39,921 bases of DNA, taken from the NCBI RefSeq assembly GCF_025175675.1, contig NZ_JANIOA010000041.1, positions 1 through 39,921 on the forward strand. Reading direction: 5' to 3'. Made by a program: the position numbers and the translations under genes. The notes beneath the pieces were generated by a model. It made no database searches. It saw nothing but the letters and a program-made list of their open reading frames with translations, and was not told the origin of the DNA. Shown here one piece after another: positions 38,303 to 39,921 of this stretch. This DNA comes from Sedimenticola hydrogenitrophicus (GTDB lineage Bacteria; Pseudomonadota; Gammaproteobacteria; Chromatiales; Chromatiaceae). Numbering within the stretch: the stretch's first letter is position 1; each line of letters begins with the position of its first letter.

Positions 38303-39474
38303 ATCACAATCTGCTCGGAATTGATCTCATACCACGGTAGTACAGTGACATCGGAACGTATCTGCCGGCTGTCGCCGCCGTAAACCAGCCAGGCCTTTCC
38401 GGCGTTATCACCTGCCAGGTTTTTCCAAAACTCAAGCCCCTTGAAGTAATCCTTGTTGATAGTTTGCCCGGATTTGATTTCCAGCGGTGACAGATGGGTT
38501 CCATGGTCAATCAGCAGGTCCACCTCATGTCCAGAACGATCACGCCAGAAGTAAAGGTTCGAGGTTTCGCCCGCGTTATAACGGGCCTTAAGCAATTCAC
38601 CGATGACCCAGGTTTCGAACAGGGCGCCTCGTTGAACGTGGGTAGTCAGCTGCTCGCTGTTCTGGATACCAAGCAGCCAGGTGGCAATGCCGGTATCCAG
38701 AAAATAGAGTTTGGGCGTTTTGACCAGACGCTTGTTGAAATTCTGGTGATGCGGTGGCAACAGATGCACGATATAACTGGCTTCCAAGACGGATATCCAG
38801 GCTTTGGCTGTGTTATGCGTAATACCACAGTCATTGGCCAGCGAGGAGAGATTGAGCAGTTGTCCTGTCCGGCCCGCGCACAATTTTAAAAAGCGTTGAA
38901 AGGTGCCCAGGTCCTGTACCTTGATCAATTGTCGGACATCGCGTTCCAGGTAAGTGCGTACATAGTTTCCTTGCCAAGGGTGTGGTTCGAGTCCGCGGTC
39001 GAAGATAGGAGGGTACGCCCCATCGAAGAGTATCTTGTCGACGTTTTTGCCAATTTTTCCTGCGCGTTGTAATTCGCCGTAGGTCATAGGTAACAGCGTC
39101 ATCAGTGCGGCTCTGCCTGCCAGGCTCTGTGTGATGCCTGATAACAGACCAAACTGCTGGGATCCCGTCAGGATAAATTCACCGGGTTGCTGTCTTTCAT
39201 CGACGCGTGTCTGAATATAGGAAAACAGGGCAGGGCAGCGTTGCGCCTCATCCAGGATGGCTCCCTCGGTAAACTGGTTCAAAAAACCACGCGGGTCCGT
39301 TTCCGCGAATTCTCTTTGATCCAGATCTTCAAGCGAAATATAGCGGTGTTCGGGAAAGGCATGCCGCACCAGGGTGGACTTGCCGGACTGGCGTGGCCCG
39401 GTGACGACAACCACTGGATAGCCGCTGGCGAAGTGTTGAAGCCTGGATTCCGCGTTTCGGGGGATGTAGGTCAC
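38299..39474 (-). CDS. AAA ATPase with DUF4143 domain, second copy
   Basis: A 391-residue AAA_14-DUF4143 protein. Walker A is GPRQSGKST (26-34), Walker B GAILDEAQ (71-78), sensor-like LTGSQ (102-106). A winged-helix region lies about 205-240, and the nuclease-like C-terminus has D319 in HEVDLLI and E332-I-K334 in PLEIKSG. The start codon is GTG at 39474, with no clear ribosome binding site. It shares architecture with the ATPase of element I but is clearly diverged at protein level, so the two are not a recent duplication even though their flanking arms are very similar. It leads the three-gene operon. Confidence 0.85.
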   Translation of the reverse strand: MTYIPRNAESRLQHFASGYPVVVVTGPRQSGKSTLVRHAFPEHRYISLEDLDQREFAETDPRGFLNQFTEGAILDEAQRCPALFSYIQTRVDERQQPGEFILTGSQQFGLLSGITQSLAGRAALMTLLPMTYGELQRAGKIGKNVDKILFDGAYPPIFDRGLEPHPWQGNYVRTYLERDVRQLIKVQDLGTFQRFLKLCAGRTGQLLNLSSLANDCGITHNTAKAWISVLEASYIVHLLPPHHQNFNKRLVKTPKLYFLDTGIATWLLGIQNSEQLTTHVQRGALFETWVIGELLKARYNAGETSNLYFWRDRSGHEVDLLIDHGTHLSPLEIKSGQTINKDYFKGLEFWKNLAGDNAGKAWLVYGGDSRQIRSDVTVLPWYEINSEQIVI

Positions 39475-39768
39475 GATGGTTTCTGGTTGCTTTAAATGCC
39501 TATTATTATGCGTGAAAATGGCTAATTGTCAATGTTGTTACCAATTAGCCAGGCGGCGCCTGTTTACGCTGATCCATTACCTGCAGGAGCAAGGGGGGTA
39601 TATCTGGAAGTCAAAGCCCGGAAGGTAACCTGGGGTGCCATGTGGTGGTGCTCAATCGGCAATTATCTCGAGCATTTTTAAGGATTTTCTGAGCATGGTA
39701 TTTTTCATGGTATTTCCAATTAGCAGGAAAATAAGCCATTGAATATAAAAGACAAAAATGGCTCATTT
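39475..39768. other. Promoter region of the second AAA-DUF4143 operon and left arm of junction D
   Basis: No gene is seen. It contains the candidate promoter and inverted repeat at 39503-39550, a featureless stretch 39551-39645, and sequence from about 39646 that matches the right end of element I. Confidence 0.55.
39503..39550 (-). promoter_or_regulatory. Candidate promoter with overlapping operator for the AAA-SEC-C operon
   Basis: On the minus strand a perfect -35 TTGACA (complement of 39527-39532) is followed after 18 bases by TAATAA (complement of 39503-39508). A perfect 9-bp inverted repeat, GGCTAATTG at 39520-39528 and CAATTAGCC at 39542-39550, overlaps the -35, as a repressor site would. 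Confidence 0.5.
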
Positions 39769-39913
39769 ACAATCGAGTGGGAGTAGAGTGAATTCTTAAC
39801 TATTAGAAATATAATAATAAAATTACTTCCATTGATAATGTAATCTGCATCATCAATGGTATTTCTCATGGTATTTGTTGCGGGTAGCAAGGCAGAAAGC
39901 GGCGATACCATGA
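39693..39913 (+). repeat. Junction D: complete two-armed att-like site
   Basis: Left arm: GCATGGTATT (39693-39702) and TCATGGTATT (39705-39714). Core ACAATCGAGTGGGAGT at 39769-39784, again 74 bp after the first ATGGTATT. Right arm: dyad CCATTGAT-N13-type element starting at 39831, ATGGTATT at 39856 and 39868, and inverted GATACCATGA at 39904-39913, all at the same spacings as junctions A and C. Confidence 0.85.
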
Positions 39914-39921
39914 GAGGCAAC
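39769..39921. mobile_element. Element IV: left end only, cut by the window edge
   Basis: The complete right-hand arm at junction D implies that a further element of the same family starts here and continues beyond the window. Its genes are not visible; it is a candidate location for the missing integrase. Confidence 0.5.

Larger units (their letters stand above)
35746..39784. mobile_element. Element III: 4.0-kb att-bounded element with a three-gene operon
   Basis: Bounded by cores at junctions C and D, with a right-hand arm at its left end and a left-hand arm at its right end, the same organisation as element I. It carries an AAA-DUF4143 gene, a SEC-C gene and a helical-protein gene, all on the minus strand. 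No integrase is present. Confidence 0.7.

Overview
The window is gammaproteobacterial chromosome. The order rlmN-pilF-rodZ-hisS-yfgM-bamB-der and xseA/guaB-guaA is the standard gammaproteobacterial arrangement, although ispG, usual between rodZ and hisS, is absent. Palindromic repeats ending in GGGTCGGAGTCAA occur several times between genes. I cannot name the genus from sequence alone.

Layout. (1) 1-6.7 kb: the C-terminal part of a giant repeat adhesin with RTX and type I secretion signals, a repeat-rich 1.2-kb intergenic region, then a TolC-family outer-membrane channel. (2) 6.8-24.7 kb: housekeeping genes: relA, ndk, rlmN, pilF, rodZ, hisS, yfgM, bamB, der, a Bcr/CflA-type exporter, xseA, guaB, guaA. 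(3) 24.64-39.92 kb: an accessory region starting exactly at the 3' end of guaA.

The accessory region is the most interesting part. The last 13 bases of guaA up to the first base of its stop codon (ATCGAGTGGGAGT) recur three more times, near 26.36, 35.75 and 39.77 kb. Around these copies sit conserved arms. A pair of CATGGTATT-type repeats begins exactly 74 bp before the extended 16-base core. An ATTGAT-N15-ATCAAT dyad starts 44-47 bp after it. At three of the four sites two more direct repeats and one inverted repeat follow at invariant spacing. This is the architecture of a tyrosine-integrase attachment site, so I read the region as a tandem array of guaA-targeted elements. Element I (1.7 kb) carries one gene, an AAA ATPase-DUF4143 protein. 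Element II (9.4 kb) carries a sulfate-uptake cluster: YezD-like protein, Sbp, Mop-like protein, hydrolase, CysT, CysW, CysA, a sigma-54 activator and an SLC13-type permease. Element III (4.0 kb) carries a three-gene operon: a second AAA-DUF4143 protein, a SEC-C protein and a helical protein of unknown function. Element IV begins at the right edge. No integrase is visible in any complete element, so they look non-autonomous and mobilised in trans.

Working together: the adhesin and TolC protein fit a type I secretion route whose inner-membrane parts lie elsewhere. RelA, Ndk, GuaB and GuaA are all in guanine nucleotide metabolism. PilF, RodZ, YfgM and BamB act in envelope assembly. In element II the sigma-54 activator is divergent from the sulfate operon, and a good -24/-12 promoter lies in the shared intergenic region.
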